Virus record (IMG/VR): IMGVR_UViG_3300028800_000018
Span: 1 to 48,077 of that record
Reading direction: 5' to 3' (one strand)
Origin: a virus
Length of the DNA: 48,077 nucleotides
Part shown: positions 31,472 through 40,568 of the stretch, one piece after another
How positions within the stretch are numbered: the first letter of the stretch is position 1
Layout: every line of letters begins with the position of its first letter
Made by a program: the position numbers and the translations under genes
The notes under the pieces: model-generated
What the model was told of the DNA's origin: nothing
What the model saw: the letters and a program-made list of their open reading frames with translations, nothing else
Database searches by the model: none

Positions 31472-31945
31472 ATGGACGGCTCGGCAACGAGCAAGCCGCC
31501 ACTATCAGGAATGGTCGGTCTGGATGGGACCGCGTCACTGGAAGACGCGGTGAGCCCTTCGCCAATGGCTTCGTTCGACCCGAACACTGCACAGGGGCTG
31601 CTTAAGCCCGGTAATATCAACATTCACCATCGGCCGCGCGTACGCAATCCCGACGGGTCTATCAGCACGGTACGGTCGGCCAGTTTCGATTTGCCGTCCG
31701 AGCTCGCCAAAAAGTACGGGTTGCCTCCAGGCTCGGCGGTCTTGCTGCCGACGGTGCTGTGGAACCCTGACGGAACGAGCGGCCGTATCGTCGACCCGCA
31801 CGAAGCATTTCAGCACTTTGTGCAGACTGGCGAGAACCTCGGATTTTTCAAGAACAATCAGGCCGCCGACTCATACTCTCAGTCGTTACACCAGCAGCAG
31901 GCGCAGGAGTTCAATCCGAACCCCGGCGGTAGTCCGCAACCGTGA
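31472..31945 (+). CDS. Internal virion-associated protein, 157 aa
   Basis: The C-terminal half (residues 45-145) matches a module common in phage internal proteins: a VRNPDGSISTVRSASFDLPS start, LLPTVLWNPDG, an EAFQHFVQTGENLGFF segment and a closing DSYSQSLHQQQ helix. In other phages this module is joined to larger ejection proteins. The N-terminus is disordered. Start ATG 31472, next gene by GTGA overlap. Confidence 0.6.
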   Translation: MDGSATSKPPLSGMVGLDGTASLEDAVSPSPMASFDPNTAQGLLKPGNINIHHRPRVRNPDGSISTVRSASFDLPSELAKKYGLPPGSAVLLPTVLWNPDGTSGRIVDPHEAFQHFVQTGENLGFFKNNQAADSYSQSLHQQQAQEFNPNPGGSPQP

Positions 31946-33297
31946 GGGTCGCGATCGCAGACGCCTGGGGCTGCGGTACGTCCTGGTGGCTGCGGTTGCA
32001 GGCCGAGGGCGCCGACGTGCGCGTGTGGTCCGATACCTCCGAGTGCCCGAACGGGGAAGTCGGCAAGGGGCTCGTCACGAAGGAAGCATCCTACGATCGC
32101 CTCGTCGCCTGGGCGAAGGAAGCGCCGGAAGAGACCGTCGTGCTCTTCTGCCAGTCCAAGTACGGCGAGAAGGCCGACGCTCTTCGGGAAGACGGGCTCT
32201 ACGTCGTCGGCGGTGGGGCGTTCGCGGACAAGCTCGAGGACGACCGGCAGTTCGGCCAAGACGTCGCCGCGGCGTGCGGCATGAACATCCCGCAGTTCCG
32301 GGCCTTCACCTCGATTTCCGACGCGATCAACGCCTTTAGCGGATCGCGCGAGGGCGGCGTCTTCAAGAGCGACGACTACCTCGAGTCCGACGCGACGCAG
32401 GTATGCACAACCGGCGAGCAACTTGTGGAGTACCTCAAGCATCTGCGCGAGCGCTACCGCGATCGGGTCAAGTTCATCGTCCAGGAGCTCATCGGCGGGC
32501 GCGAGAGCGTCGATTTCGATATCAACCGGTGGTGGAACGGCCAGGCGTTCGTCGGCCCCTACGGCCTCACGATGGAGAAGAAGCGCTTCATGGCCGGCGA
32601 TTTCGGCCCGTCGACCGGCTGCGCGGTCAACTGCCTATGGTGGGACGAGCATCCGGCCTTTGCCGAGGACGTGAATTTCGATCGGCTCGCGGAGATTTAC
32701 CGGGCAGAGGGCGCGCCTCCGGGGATCTACGCCTACAACTTTCGCGTCTCCGACGACGACGGCAAGGTGTACTACCTCGAGACGACGCCGCGCCTGGGGT
32801 TCGACTCCGAACCGACGGCCGCGCTGCTGGTCGACGACCTCTCGGCGTTCCTGTGGTTCCTGGCGACCGGCCAGGGCGGCACGACTATCTCGGACGACCT
32901 CGCCTATGGCGTTCGGCTCTCCGCCCCGCCGTATCCGCACGAGACGGTCGAGAAGGACGACGAGCACTCGGCGATGGGGATTCCGCTCCCGCACGATCTC
33001 GGGGATCTCTTCTCGCCGCCGTTCGTCGCCTATCAGGTGGCGCACGAGCCCGGCGAGGGTCTCTACGTCGCCTCGCCCGAGGGTATCATCGGCCTAGCCG
33101 TCGCCGTCGGGGACGATCTCGAGACGATGGGCGAAGCGGTGCTCGACTTTGCCGGCGACGTGCACAAGAGCGTCTCGAAGCTGCAACTGCGGACCGACGG
33201 CGTGAAAGTGCTACAGGACGACGCGCGGAAGTTAGAAGCGCTCGGAATCGACGTGCACCCGGCGATCCTCAAGAGCGCGAAGGAAGAGGTTGCGTAG
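31942..33297 (+). CDS. GARS/PurD-like ATP-grasp protein, 451 aa
   Basis: GTG start overlapping the previous stop. An N-terminal Rossmann-like domain (MRVAIADAWGCGTSWWLRLQ) leads to VVGGGAFADKLEDDRQFGQD and GMNIPQFRAFTS, closely following the GARS (PurD) segments GPS.AAA.LEGSK.FAK and YGIPT..Y..F. ATP-grasp parts continue: VFKSDDYLESDATQVC, FIVQELIGGRESVDFDINRW and YLETTPRLGFDSEP (GARS E-x-N-x-R-x-G-DPE, with the Asn changed to Thr). The enzyme family joins a carboxylate to an amine using ATP. It sits among ejection-protein genes, so a virion or peptide-ligase role is more likely than purine synthesis; that is inferred. Confidence 0.7.
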   Translation: MRVAIADAWGCGTSWWLRLQAEGADVRVWSDTSECPNGEVGKGLVTKEASYDRLVAWAKEAPEETVVLFCQSKYGEKADALREDGLYVVGGGAFADKLEDDRQFGQDVAAACGMNIPQFRAFTSISDAINAFSGSREGGVFKSDDYLESDATQVCTTGEQLVEYLKHLRERYRDRVKFIVQELIGGRESVDFDINRWWNGQAFVGPYGLTMEKKRFMAGDFGPSTGCAVNCLWWDEHPAFAEDVNFDRLAEIYRAEGAPPGIYAYNFRVSDDDGKVYYLETTPRLGFDSEPTAALLVDDLSAFLWFLATGQGGTTISDDLAYGVRLSAPPYPHETVEKDDEHSAMGIPLPHDLGDLFSPPFVAYQVAHEPGEGLYVASPEGIIGLAVAVGDDLETMGEAVLDFAGDVHKSVSKLQLRTDGVKVLQDDARKLEALGIDVHPAILKSAKEEVA

Positions 33298-35204
33298 TGG
33301 CTATCAACTTTGGTAAGGCGTATGCCCCCAACCCGGTCGCGGAGCTCGCGTCGGCGGTCGGCGGCGCCGTCGCCCAGGCGCCCTACCAGGAGGCGCAGCT
33401 CCAGCAAGTCGGCCAGCAGGTGCTCGCGAACGCACTCGCGCCGGCGGTGACGAATCGCGCGCTGCGATCGGACCCGACCTTCATCGCGCACATCCAGCAG
33501 CTTGCGCGGATGTACCATCTGCCCGTGCCGCCGATGCTCGGCTCGCAGGGCGGCTCGGATCAGTCGACCGACACGTCGCAAGGCGGTGCGCCTGCGGCTA
33601 CGGCTGGCGCTACGGCCCCTGCGGCCGCTCCGGCGGGTCAACCGCCGCAGACGCCGGCAGGCGCGCCAGCGGCCCCGCAATCGCCCGGAATGACGGTCGG
33701 CGCGCCGGCCCAAGCGGCACCCGGTGGCGCGGCGCCTCCTGCGGGCGCACCCGGCCAGCCGGTGCATCCGGCCGACGCCTTCCAGGACCCCAAGCTCGCG
33801 CCGCTCGCGCAAGCCTACACGACCTTGCTCCAGCAGGCCGCCGCGAACCCGACGCAGCTGCGCGACCCGGCGTTCCATGCCAAGCTCGTGCGCGCTGCCG
33901 CCGCGGTCGGACGCGGGCCGAGCGAGCTCAAAGCCGACGTGCAGGCGATCATCCAGAAGAACAAGGCGCAGGCTGACGCCTCGCAGGGCGTTGGGCCGGC
34001 GACGGCGCCCGGTGGCGCTCCCGGTGCAGCTGCGGCTGCGGCCGCCGGCAACCCCGCCGCGGCGGCAGCGGCGACGGCGCCGCAGACTCCGACCCCGAGC
34101 GCTGGCGGTCCCTCCGATGCGGCCGGCGCGTACGGCAATCCGAAGGCCGGTCCGCTCCGTCTCGACGTGAACGCCATGCTCGGGCGCACGCTCGGGCTCA
34201 ACGATTTCAAGACGCTCTCGGGGATGACGCCGCAGGATCGTACCGAGGCGCTCCGCCAGGGCGGCTACGACCTCTCGGATTTCGACCCGAAGTGGCTCAA
34301 CTCGAACCCGTCGCTCGACCCGACGCAGCAGATCACGCTCGCGCACGACGCGGCGACGGCGATCGGCAACGATATCCGCGACGGCGCGACGGTCGACCAA
34401 ATCAGGCTCTCGGTGGCGACGTACCGACCGTACCTCTCGCCGGCGCAGAACGCCGAGCTTGACGCGAACATCAAGGGCGAGCTCGACGGCGCGCTTCGGA
34501 TTCGCCAGGCGCAGGTGACGCAGAGCGGCTTCCTGCGCCAGCAGACGTTGAACCTAATGAACCGCAAGTTCACGCTCGAGCAGAACAACGCCGACTGGGA
34601 GCACTCCTACAAGTACACGGTGCTCAACGATAAGAATTCGCAGTGGTCGACCGAGCAAGCGACGCGGCAGCAGAACGCCAACACGTCGGCCGGCAACCTC
34701 CAGGAGAAGCTCGCCAAGGACCAGTCCGAAGGGTACATCGACGCGAACGGCCGGCCGATCAAAGGCGGCGGCAGCGTCAAGCCGGGCGAGCTCATCACGA
34801 CGGCGCGCGGCCTGCTCTCGTCGATCAACGGCGCCGTGAATGAGTACAACCAGCGTCTCCAGACCGCGCTCCAGAATCCGGGCAAGGGCGGTGGCGTGAA
34901 CGCGCCGATGGAAGCGGATATCCAGAATCAGATCGACGCCTACAACTCGCTCGTCGATCAGATGGACGCGCGCGGCATGCACTACTTCAAGCACTACACC
35001 GGCCCCGATCAGAGCACGATGGCGGCGAATACCGCGGCACAGACGGCGGCGAGCGCCGTCAACTCGAGCGGCCAGTCGACGCCGGGAGCGCAGGCGACCT
35101 CCGGATGGACCGACGGCGGCTACGTCGTCAAGGGTCGGGCGATCGGCCACATCGCCGGCAAGACGGGCTGGTACTTTAGCGACGGCACCAAAGTCCCGCA
35201 GTGA
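33297..35204 (+). CDS. Large internal virion protein, Ala/Pro-rich linkers, 635 aa
   Basis: GTG start at the previous stop. Helical segments (AELASAVGGAVAQAPYQEAQ, TFIAHIQQLARMYHLP) are separated by disordered Ala/Pro/Gly stretches (residues 88-155 and 225-270). The C-terminal 350 residues are Gln/Asn-rich helices (QAQVTQSGFLRQQTLNLM) ending in a small beta domain (GGYVVKGRAIGHIAG, WYFSDGTKVPQ). The size, order and composition fit T7 gp15-like ejection proteins. It ends in GTGA overlap. Confidence 0.6.
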   Translation: MAINFGKAYAPNPVAELASAVGGAVAQAPYQEAQLQQVGQQVLANALAPAVTNRALRSDPTFIAHIQQLARMYHLPVPPMLGSQGGSDQSTDTSQGGAPAATAGATAPAAAPAGQPPQTPAGAPAAPQSPGMTVGAPAQAAPGGAAPPAGAPGQPVHPADAFQDPKLAPLAQAYTTLLQQAAANPTQLRDPAFHAKLVRAAAAVGRGPSELKADVQAIIQKNKAQADASQGVGPATAPGGAPGAAAAAAAGNPAAAAAATAPQTPTPSAGGPSDAAGAYGNPKAGPLRLDVNAMLGRTLGLNDFKTLSGMTPQDRTEALRQGGYDLSDFDPKWLNSNPSLDPTQQITLAHDAATAIGNDIRDGATVDQIRLSVATYRPYLSPAQNAELDANIKGELDGALRIRQAQVTQSGFLRQQTLNLMNRKFTLEQNNADWEHSYKYTVLNDKNSQWSTEQATRQQNANTSAGNLQEKLAKDQSEGYIDANGRPIKGGGSVKPGELITTARGLLSSINGAVNEYNQRLQTALQNPGKGGGVNAPMEADIQNQIDAYNSLVDQMDARGMHYFKHYTGPDQSTMAANTAAQTAASAVNSSGQSTPGAQATSGWTDGGYVVKGRAIGHIAGKTGWYFSDGTKVPQ

Positions 35205-38200
35205 CCGCTCCGCTCCCCGCCGGCGCCGTTCCGAGCGACCCGTTACCGCCGGGCGCAAAACGCTCGAGTATTCCGACCGGCGCGCAGCCTGAAGCGCTGC
35301 CGAAGGGCGCGCTCTCCGATAATCCGCCGCCGAAGCAGACGCCGTCGGGCCTCTACAGCGTCAACCCTGGCGTCAACGTCGTCGGCGACTACCTTACGCG
35401 CTGGACGAAGTTCGCCGCCGGCGGCATCCGCGACGAGTTCCGCACGATCGTCGACGGCCTGGCGAACACGTTTCACCTGGGGATCTACGATTTCAACCAG
35501 GGGCACCATTACGCGCCGAACGACCCGCACTTAGACGGCCGCGCGATGGACGTCGACACGATCAACGGCGAGTCGGTCGGCACGACGCTTACGCCGACGA
35601 TCCGTAGCTACATCCAGAAGGTGCTCGAGACGCCGAATACGCGCGTCGGGGTGCCGTCGCAAATCTACCGGGCGCTTCCGGCCGATATTCGCGCGCGCGC
35701 CTTCGTCGACGCGCCGGCGCACATTCATACCGAGCTCGCCAAGGTGATGCCCGATCAGACGGTCGCTCCGCCGGGGTTCAAGCCCGACCCCTCGCAGGGG
35801 TTCGTGAAGGACCCGCAGGCCAAGCCTCCCCGCGGCGCGGTGCAGGCGCCTCCGCCCGGCGCGAAGCCCGCGTCGCTGGCCGATGCGTCGAATCCGATGG
35901 ACGCGCCCTCCGGTGCAACCAGCGCAGGCGGCACGCTCCCGCCGATGGCGCACTCCGTGCTCGCGCAGGTCGCCGGGCATCAAGACCTGCCGTTCATCCT
36001 CGCGAACGCCTTGCAGCGCGACAACGCGAAGCTCCCGTCGCCGCGCACGATCGCCGAGCAGTGGAACGACCCGAATTCGAACGTCTACAAGGCGTGGCAC
36101 CTGTACCAGCACGACCCGGCGCAGGCGATGGACGAGTACGGCGCGGGCTCGCCGGCACAGGATCGGTGGCTCGCTCAGAACCGTCCCGACTCGCCGGAAG
36201 GCCGCACGTCCGCGCTCATGCTGCGCGTGCCGGCGCTCAACGCGCTCACGACGTTCGGACTCGAGCAAGTCAATCCGATGGCCTGGGCCGAGGGCCTAGG
36301 CGCCGGCAAGGTGCTCGGAGTCGCATCCGACGCCGCGCGCGCGCTCGGTCTCGATCGCGTCGCGCAGGGCGTCGCCAAGACGGTCGGGCTCGGCTCGCCG
36401 CTCTACGATCTCAACCGGCGCGGCGGTGCCGAGGCGTCGCAGTGGGCCAAGGGCGCGATCTCGAGCATCAACGCGCCAAACGAGCTCCTCCACATGCCGA
36501 CGAACAAGCAGGTCCTTACCGACGTCTTCGGTGGGCTCACGCCGCAGGCGCAGAGCGAAGTCGTGCGATTGAAGCAGGGGCTCAAACCGGACCCCGCGTT
36601 CGAAGCCGATCACGCCGACCTCGAGCGGCGCGCGAAGATCCTCGCCGACGATATGGCGAAGGTCGAGCATCACCAAGACCGCGTCGGCGTACTGCCGCCA
36701 GAGCGCAAGTTCGACAAGGCTGGCGGCGGGCAGAAGTATTTCCCGATGAGCAACTCCTACGATTTCGGGCCGCAGCACGAGCTCGAGCAGGAGCTCATGG
36801 GTCCGGGCACGCCGGGCGCGGGCGGCCCGTCCTCGCAGCGGAAGGGTTTCGAGACGCTCGACCAGGCGGTCGCGTCCGGGAAGCTCGACGAAAACTTTCT
36901 GCCGGCGAACAACTACGACACGTGGCGCCGGCAGCGGCTACAGCGCGTCGCCTTCGAAGACGCGATCGCGCGCGCGCCGGCATCCGTTCGTCGCGATATC
37001 ACCGTCGCCGACTTTCACAACACAATGGGCATCCCGCCGCAAGAGCACTGGCAACCGTCGTTTCACGGCATGGAACGGTGGGGCGTCCCCGAGGAGCCCG
37101 ACCGGTTCGAGAAGATCGACCGGGCCTTCTCGGATTTCAATGCGCGCCTCGTGGGCGATGGGGCCGACGTCAAGACGCAGCGGCTCGCCGACGAGCTTGG
37201 GTACAAGCCGCAGTTCGGGGACTCGCGGCGGATTACACCGGCGGGCTCGCCCGAATGGGTATCGGCGATCAACCTCATGGGCGGAGCGAAGTCGCCGGTG
37301 CTCGCGCGCTCGATGGTCGCGCCGGAGCTTTGGGATTTCATGCGCGGGAACAAAGGCTTGCAGCGGTTCGTCAGCACGACCGGATCGTATCTGCCCGGCC
37401 AAGAGCAGACCTTCGTCGGCAAGTACGTCGCGATGATGCGGAACGCGATCATTTCCAACTTCGTCTTTCACCCGGCCGTCAACGTCGCCGGCAACGATGC
37501 GGTCGCGCGCGGGATCTACAACCTCGGCGGACCGCAGTGGTCGGTCGGCGGCTACGGCTACAACGCGGCCAAGTCGCTCGCGACGCAGTTCGGCCTGAAG
37601 AACCCCGAGTCGTGGATCGGAACGGCGCAGGAGTATTCGCACTGGCTCGATCGCGCGCTCGTCGCCGGCGGCACGGCCGAGTTCGGCGAGCCTCGTGGTT
37701 CGGCGCTCGGCGGCGAGTACGCGCGTGTGGTCACGACGCCGGCAGAAGCGGGGAAGGCTGGAACCGATATCCCGCGCATGTGGATCCAGCGCGCGGACAA
37801 GGCGCTCACGAAGGCGGGCGATTTCAACCGCGAGCGCACCTTCGGGCAGAAGGGCGAGCAGGTCTTCGCGGTCTCGCTCTTCCGCGACGCCGTGCAGAAG
37901 GGCGGACTCTCCGACGCAAAGGCGGGCGAGCTCGTGCGCGAGGCGCTCGGCGACTACTACAATTTCGATCCGAAGAGTCCGTGGTCGACGTTCTTCTTCT
38001 TCATGCCTTGGCTCAAGGGCAACATGAAGTTTTGGGTCAATACGCTCGTGCGCCACCCGCAGTACGTCACCGGCGTCTCGCACGCGCTACGCAACTTTGG
38101 GCTCGAGCAATCGCCCGAGAGTTACCAGGGTCCGTACCCGACCGGCGATTTCACGACGTACGGCAAAGGGGGCGTCCCGTACACGCCGCCGTTCCCCGGC

Positions 38201-38737
38201 CGCGATATCGGGCATATCGCCCAGGCCGCCGGATCGCTGGCGAGCGGAGACGCACTCGGAGCGGCCGAGCCGATGGAGCAGATGCTCGCCGGGCGCGCGA
38301 CCCCGCCGACGCGCCTGGTTACTGATACGCTCTCGACGATCAACGCGGCGTTCTCCGGCGACGTGAAGGGACCGGAGACGGACTGGAACGTCATCGTGAA
38401 CCCGCGCGCGCCGGTCGAGGAGCAGCGAAAGCAAGCCGCGGCGTATTTCGCGTCGCATTTCATCCCGGTTCCGCTCTTTGCGTACGCCGTGCAGGACGCG
38501 GCGCGCAAGGGGATGAGCGGCGCCGATCTCGGGCAAGCGCTCGTCACGGCGAGCGGCGGCGGCTATTTCGGTCAAGCCAAGATGGACGACTACACGAAGC
38601 GGCAACTGAAGAAGGCCCAGGCCAAGTACAAGACGGCGTACGACAACTACCGGTACAAAGATTTCGGAGCAGATTATCTCCGCTCCGAATGGGACACGTA
38701 TACCGACCGCCTTCGCAGTTTAGGCGTTATTCAGTAG
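35201..38737 (+). CDS. Large internal virion protein with peptidase M15-like domain, 1178 aa
   Basis: GTG start. After a Pro-rich leader, residues 85-180 carry H110-x2-GRAMD117 and H175-I-H177, the zinc ligand pattern (SxHxxGxAxD ... HxH) of peptidase M15 D-Ala-D-Ala or endolysin-type peptidases, suggesting a peptidoglycan-cutting head for DNA ejection. The middle is long and helical. A region around 740-770 (NAIISNFVFHPAVNVAGND) and FFFMPWLKGNMKFWVNTLVR near 925 are typical of large phage polyproteins. It is the last late gene and overlaps the convergent gene by 18 bp. Confidence 0.65.
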   Translation: MTAPLPAGAVPSDPLPPGAKRSSIPTGAQPEALPKGALSDNPPPKQTPSGLYSVNPGVNVVGDYLTRWTKFAAGGIRDEFRTIVDGLANTFHLGIYDFNQGHHYAPNDPHLDGRAMDVDTINGESVGTTLTPTIRSYIQKVLETPNTRVGVPSQIYRALPADIRARAFVDAPAHIHTELAKVMPDQTVAPPGFKPDPSQGFVKDPQAKPPRGAVQAPPPGAKPASLADASNPMDAPSGATSAGGTLPPMAHSVLAQVAGHQDLPFILANALQRDNAKLPSPRTIAEQWNDPNSNVYKAWHLYQHDPAQAMDEYGAGSPAQDRWLAQNRPDSPEGRTSALMLRVPALNALTTFGLEQVNPMAWAEGLGAGKVLGVASDAARALGLDRVAQGVAKTVGLGSPLYDLNRRGGAEASQWAKGAISSINAPNELLHMPTNKQVLTDVFGGLTPQAQSEVVRLKQGLKPDPAFEADHADLERRAKILADDMAKVEHHQDRVGVLPPERKFDKAGGGQKYFPMSNSYDFGPQHELEQELMGPGTPGAGGPSSQRKGFETLDQAVASGKLDENFLPANNYDTWRRQRLQRVAFEDAIARAPASVRRDITVADFHNTMGIPPQEHWQPSFHGMERWGVPEEPDRFEKIDRAFSDFNARLVGDGADVKTQRLADELGYKPQFGDSRRITPAGSPEWVSAINLMGGAKSPVLARSMVAPELWDFMRGNKGLQRFVSTTGSYLPGQEQTFVGKYVAMMRNAIISNFVFHPAVNVAGNDAVARGIYNLGGPQWSVGGYGYNAAKSLATQFGLKNPESWIGTAQEYSHWLDRALVAGGTAEFGEPRGSALGGEYARVVTTPAEAGKAGTDIPRMWIQRADKALTKAGDFNRERTFGQKGEQVFAVSLFRDAVQKGGLSDAKAGELVREALGDYYNFDPKSPWSTFFFFMPWLKGNMKFWVNTLVRHPQYVTGVSHALRNFGLEQSPESYQGPYPTGDFTTYGKGGVPYTPPFPGRDIGHIAQAAGSLASGDALGAAEPMEQMLAGRATPPTRLVTDTLSTINAAFSGDVKGPETDWNVIVNPRAPVEEQRKQAAAYFASHFIPVPLFAYAVQDAARKGMSGADLGQALVTASGGGYFGQAKMDDYTKRQLKKAQAKYKTAYDNYRYKDFGADYLRSEWDTYTDRLRSLGVIQ

Positions 38738-39217
38738 AGCCAGGTCCGCGCCGTAAACTCGCATGGCGTGCGTCACGCCGGCGTCCCTGCCCGTCTCAAT
38801 CGCGTTTGCAAACCAACCGACGAGCGACTCGCGGTCGATCGCGCGGTTCTTGTTGATGGCGAGAAACGTGTCGGCCCATTTGCGCGCGTTGGTAGACTCA
38901 AGCAGCGCTTCAATCTGCTCTACCGGTAAGTCGTCGTCGTTCGCGTTCGGGCGGGTTGGAATCTCGTGCCCGATCCTGCGGGTATCCGGTTGCTCGGGCT
39001 CGACGTCGCTAATCGGTAGCCGTCCGTCCGTCATCACCACCAGCGGGATTCGCGCGATCGTGTTGTTGTAGACCTGCTGCGCTTGCAGCACTCCCTGCAT
39101 CCCCGCCCCGAGCATCGCCGCCGTCGCGTTCGGCGCGTTCACGGCCGCCAGCGCCGCCGTTAGCGCCGTCGCTAGGCCCGCTCGCGCCGCTCGGAGCTCT
39201 TCTTGTACGTCTGCCAT
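38720..39217 (-). CDS. Last gene of the early unit, hypothetical, 165 aa
   Basis: MADVQEELRAARAGLATALT starts an Ala-rich helix; an AGAGAGGC site precedes the ATG. The second half is acidic and mixed (DVEPEQPDTRRIGHEIPTRP, LVGWFANAIETGRDAGVTHA). Its final 18 bp lie antisense under the end of the 1178-aa virion gene, with no terminator between the converging units. No family is recognised. Confidence 0.65.
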   Translation of the reverse strand: MADVQEELRAARAGLATALTAALAAVNAPNATAAMLGAGMQGVLQAQQVYNNTIARIPLVVMTDGRLPISDVEPEQPDTRRIGHEIPTRPNANDDDLPVEQIEALLESTNARKWADTFLAINKNRAIDRESLVGWFANAIETGRDAGVTHAMRVYGADLALLNNA

Positions 39218-39377
39218 TTCTGCCTCTCTTTGATTTTATGAACCTGCCGGTGTAGGTATCGGCCTCGCGGATTTCCCCGCACCGGCAGGAGACCGTCGAC
39301 GGAATAAACTCTAGCCCGTCGTCGTCGACTTGCGGCGAGCCTACTGGTCCCTGTAGCCAAACGTGGTAGTGGTTCAC
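39009..39377 (-). CDS. Hypothetical protein with Cys pair, tail overlapping next gene, 122 aa
   Basis: GTG start (MNHYHVWLQGPVGSPQVDDD). The first about 50 residues look real: HYHVWLQGP, FIPSTVSCRCGEIREADTYT. From 39217 onward it runs over the gene at 38720-39217 in another frame, giving an Arg/Gly/Asp-rich low-complexity tail with poor third-position bias. The true product may end near 39217 through an unrecognised stop or frameshift, or the overlap may be real. Confidence 0.45.
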   Translation of the reverse strand: MNHYHVWLQGPVGSPQVDDDGLEFIPSTVSCRCGEIREADTYTGRFIKSKRGRNGRRTRRAPSGASGPSDGANGGAGGRERAERDGGDARGGDAGSAASAAGLQQHDRANPAGGDDGRTATD

Positions 39378-39379
39378 GC

Positions 39380-39625
39380 CTACTCTTCGGCTTCTTCTTG
39401 CTCCATTTCGAGCTCGAGTTGCTTGTACGCCTTATCGCGGCTCACCATTTCCAGGTCGAGCGCGTCGTACCGCTCTTTCAGGTCGCCGACCTCTTTTTGC
39501 AGCTGGCGCAGCGCCTTGCCCTTTTGCCGCAAGGGGATCTTCAGCAGCGCCTTCTCGTGGTTCAACTGCTCGAGCGATAGGTCGACGAGGGTCGGGTCTC
39601 GGTCGTCGGATTTAGATTTCGCCAT
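39380..39625 (-). CDS. Coiled-coil hypothetical protein, 81 aa
   Basis: Strong site AAAGGAACCCG upstream of MAKSKSDDRDPTLVDLSLEQ. Nearly all of residues 18-81 form a charged coiled coil (KGKALRQLQKEVGDLKERYD; YKQLELEMEQEEAEE). Likely a small oligomer or adaptor; role unknown. Confidence 0.65.
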   Translation of the reverse strand: MAKSKSDDRDPTLVDLSLEQLNHEKALLKIPLRQKGKALRQLQKEVGDLKERYDALDLEMVSRDKAYKQLELEMEQEEAEE

Positions 39626-39638
39626 CGGGTTCCTTTCG

Positions 39639-40568
39639 TTACGATGCGGGCTCGAGTGATTCGTCTTCAGCGAGGTCCTCTTCGGTCAACGGTTCCATGT
39701 CGACCGTCGTGTAATATCCCGGCACGGTGCCGTTAGTGTGCCGAAGCATTACAAGGTTAATGAGATTTTCCCATCCGGACACGTCTTCAATGAAGCGGCG
39801 CCCGGCGAGGTGGCTCACGATCTGATGACAACCGGGGCAGAGGGCGACAAGAAAACGGCCATCCGGGTCGTTCTCGCGCCCAAAAACATGATGCGACGAC
39901 AGCCCTTTTATATCAGCGCGCGCACAGAGTTGGCATATCCCCTGCGCGAGTCCAATTGTCGCGCGCCGGTTTCCGTTAAAGTATTGCCGGTCGGATCGCG
40001 AATCAGACTGGCACTTGCGGGAGCATGTCGCCTGCTTCGCGTTCAGCGGCACAAAGACGCGCCCACAATAGCATGTTTTCTGTGCGAGGTCCGAGTGCGC
40101 GTTAACGTAAGCCTTCCACCACGCTTCGTTATCTCGTTGAATCGCAGCGATCAGGAGGTCGACGGTCAGCGAGTGCATGCGGCAGTATTGGGTAATGCCG
40201 CCTTTATACGAGTCGAGGGCCTTCATGTGAAGCCTTACGCTCTTGGCGTCGAACCCCGCGCCTCTCGGAATCTTGCGGCTCTTCTGCCGTACGACCCGAA
40301 TTTCTAGCGACGAGAGTTTGGCCGCTACGGCGGTGTACGGACGCCCAAGGCGTCGGGCTATCTCTCCGATCGTGCACGTCTCGGCGAGTGCGCCAAGTTC
40401 ATCTATTTCCGCCTGAGACCATTTGCGGCCAAACAATGGAACACCGAGACCAAGTAGGCGTTCGTGCACGGTTTGTCCGCAGAGTCCGAGCCTCTTCGCG
40501 GCTTTCCACACGGAGCCAGTCTCGCGATAGGCCGCGACAACCTCTTCGGACGTAAAGCGGCTCCTCAT
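39639..40568 (-). CDS. HTH-HNH endonuclease, 309 aa
   Basis: Start MRSRFTSEEVVAAYRETGSV overlaps a 15-codon remnant by ATGA. Two N-terminal helix-turn-helix units (VWKAAKRLGLCGQTVHERLL; WSQAEIDELGALAETCTIGE followed by IARRLGRPYTAVAAKL) read DNA. A zinc ribbon (TCYCG ... TCSRKCQ, near 175-195) precedes the HNH core: CQLCARADIKGLSSHHVFGR and LVALCPGCHQIVSH. This is a mobile-type nuclease with unusual double HTH. It may have replaced the body of a RusA-like gene. Confidence 0.8.
   Translation of the reverse strand: MRSRFTSEEVVAAYRETGSVWKAAKRLGLCGQTVHERLLGLGVPLFGRKWSQAEIDELGALAETCTIGEIARRLGRPYTAVAAKLSSLEIRVVRQKSRKIPRGAGFDAKSVRLHMKALDSYKGGITQYCRMHSLTVDLLIAAIQRDNEAWWKAYVNAHSDLAQKTCYCGRVFVPLNAKQATCSRKCQSDSRSDRQYFNGNRRATIGLAQGICQLCARADIKGLSSHHVFGRENDPDGRFLVALCPGCHQIVSHLAGRRFIEDVSGWENLINLVMLRHTNGTVPGYYTTVDMEPLTEEDLAEDESLEPAS

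Noticed and set aside
36061-38325. 754-aa plus-strand ORF in another frame of the 1178-aa gene
   Set aside because: Arg/Ala-rich shadow with poor third-position GC bias; the long frame is the gene.
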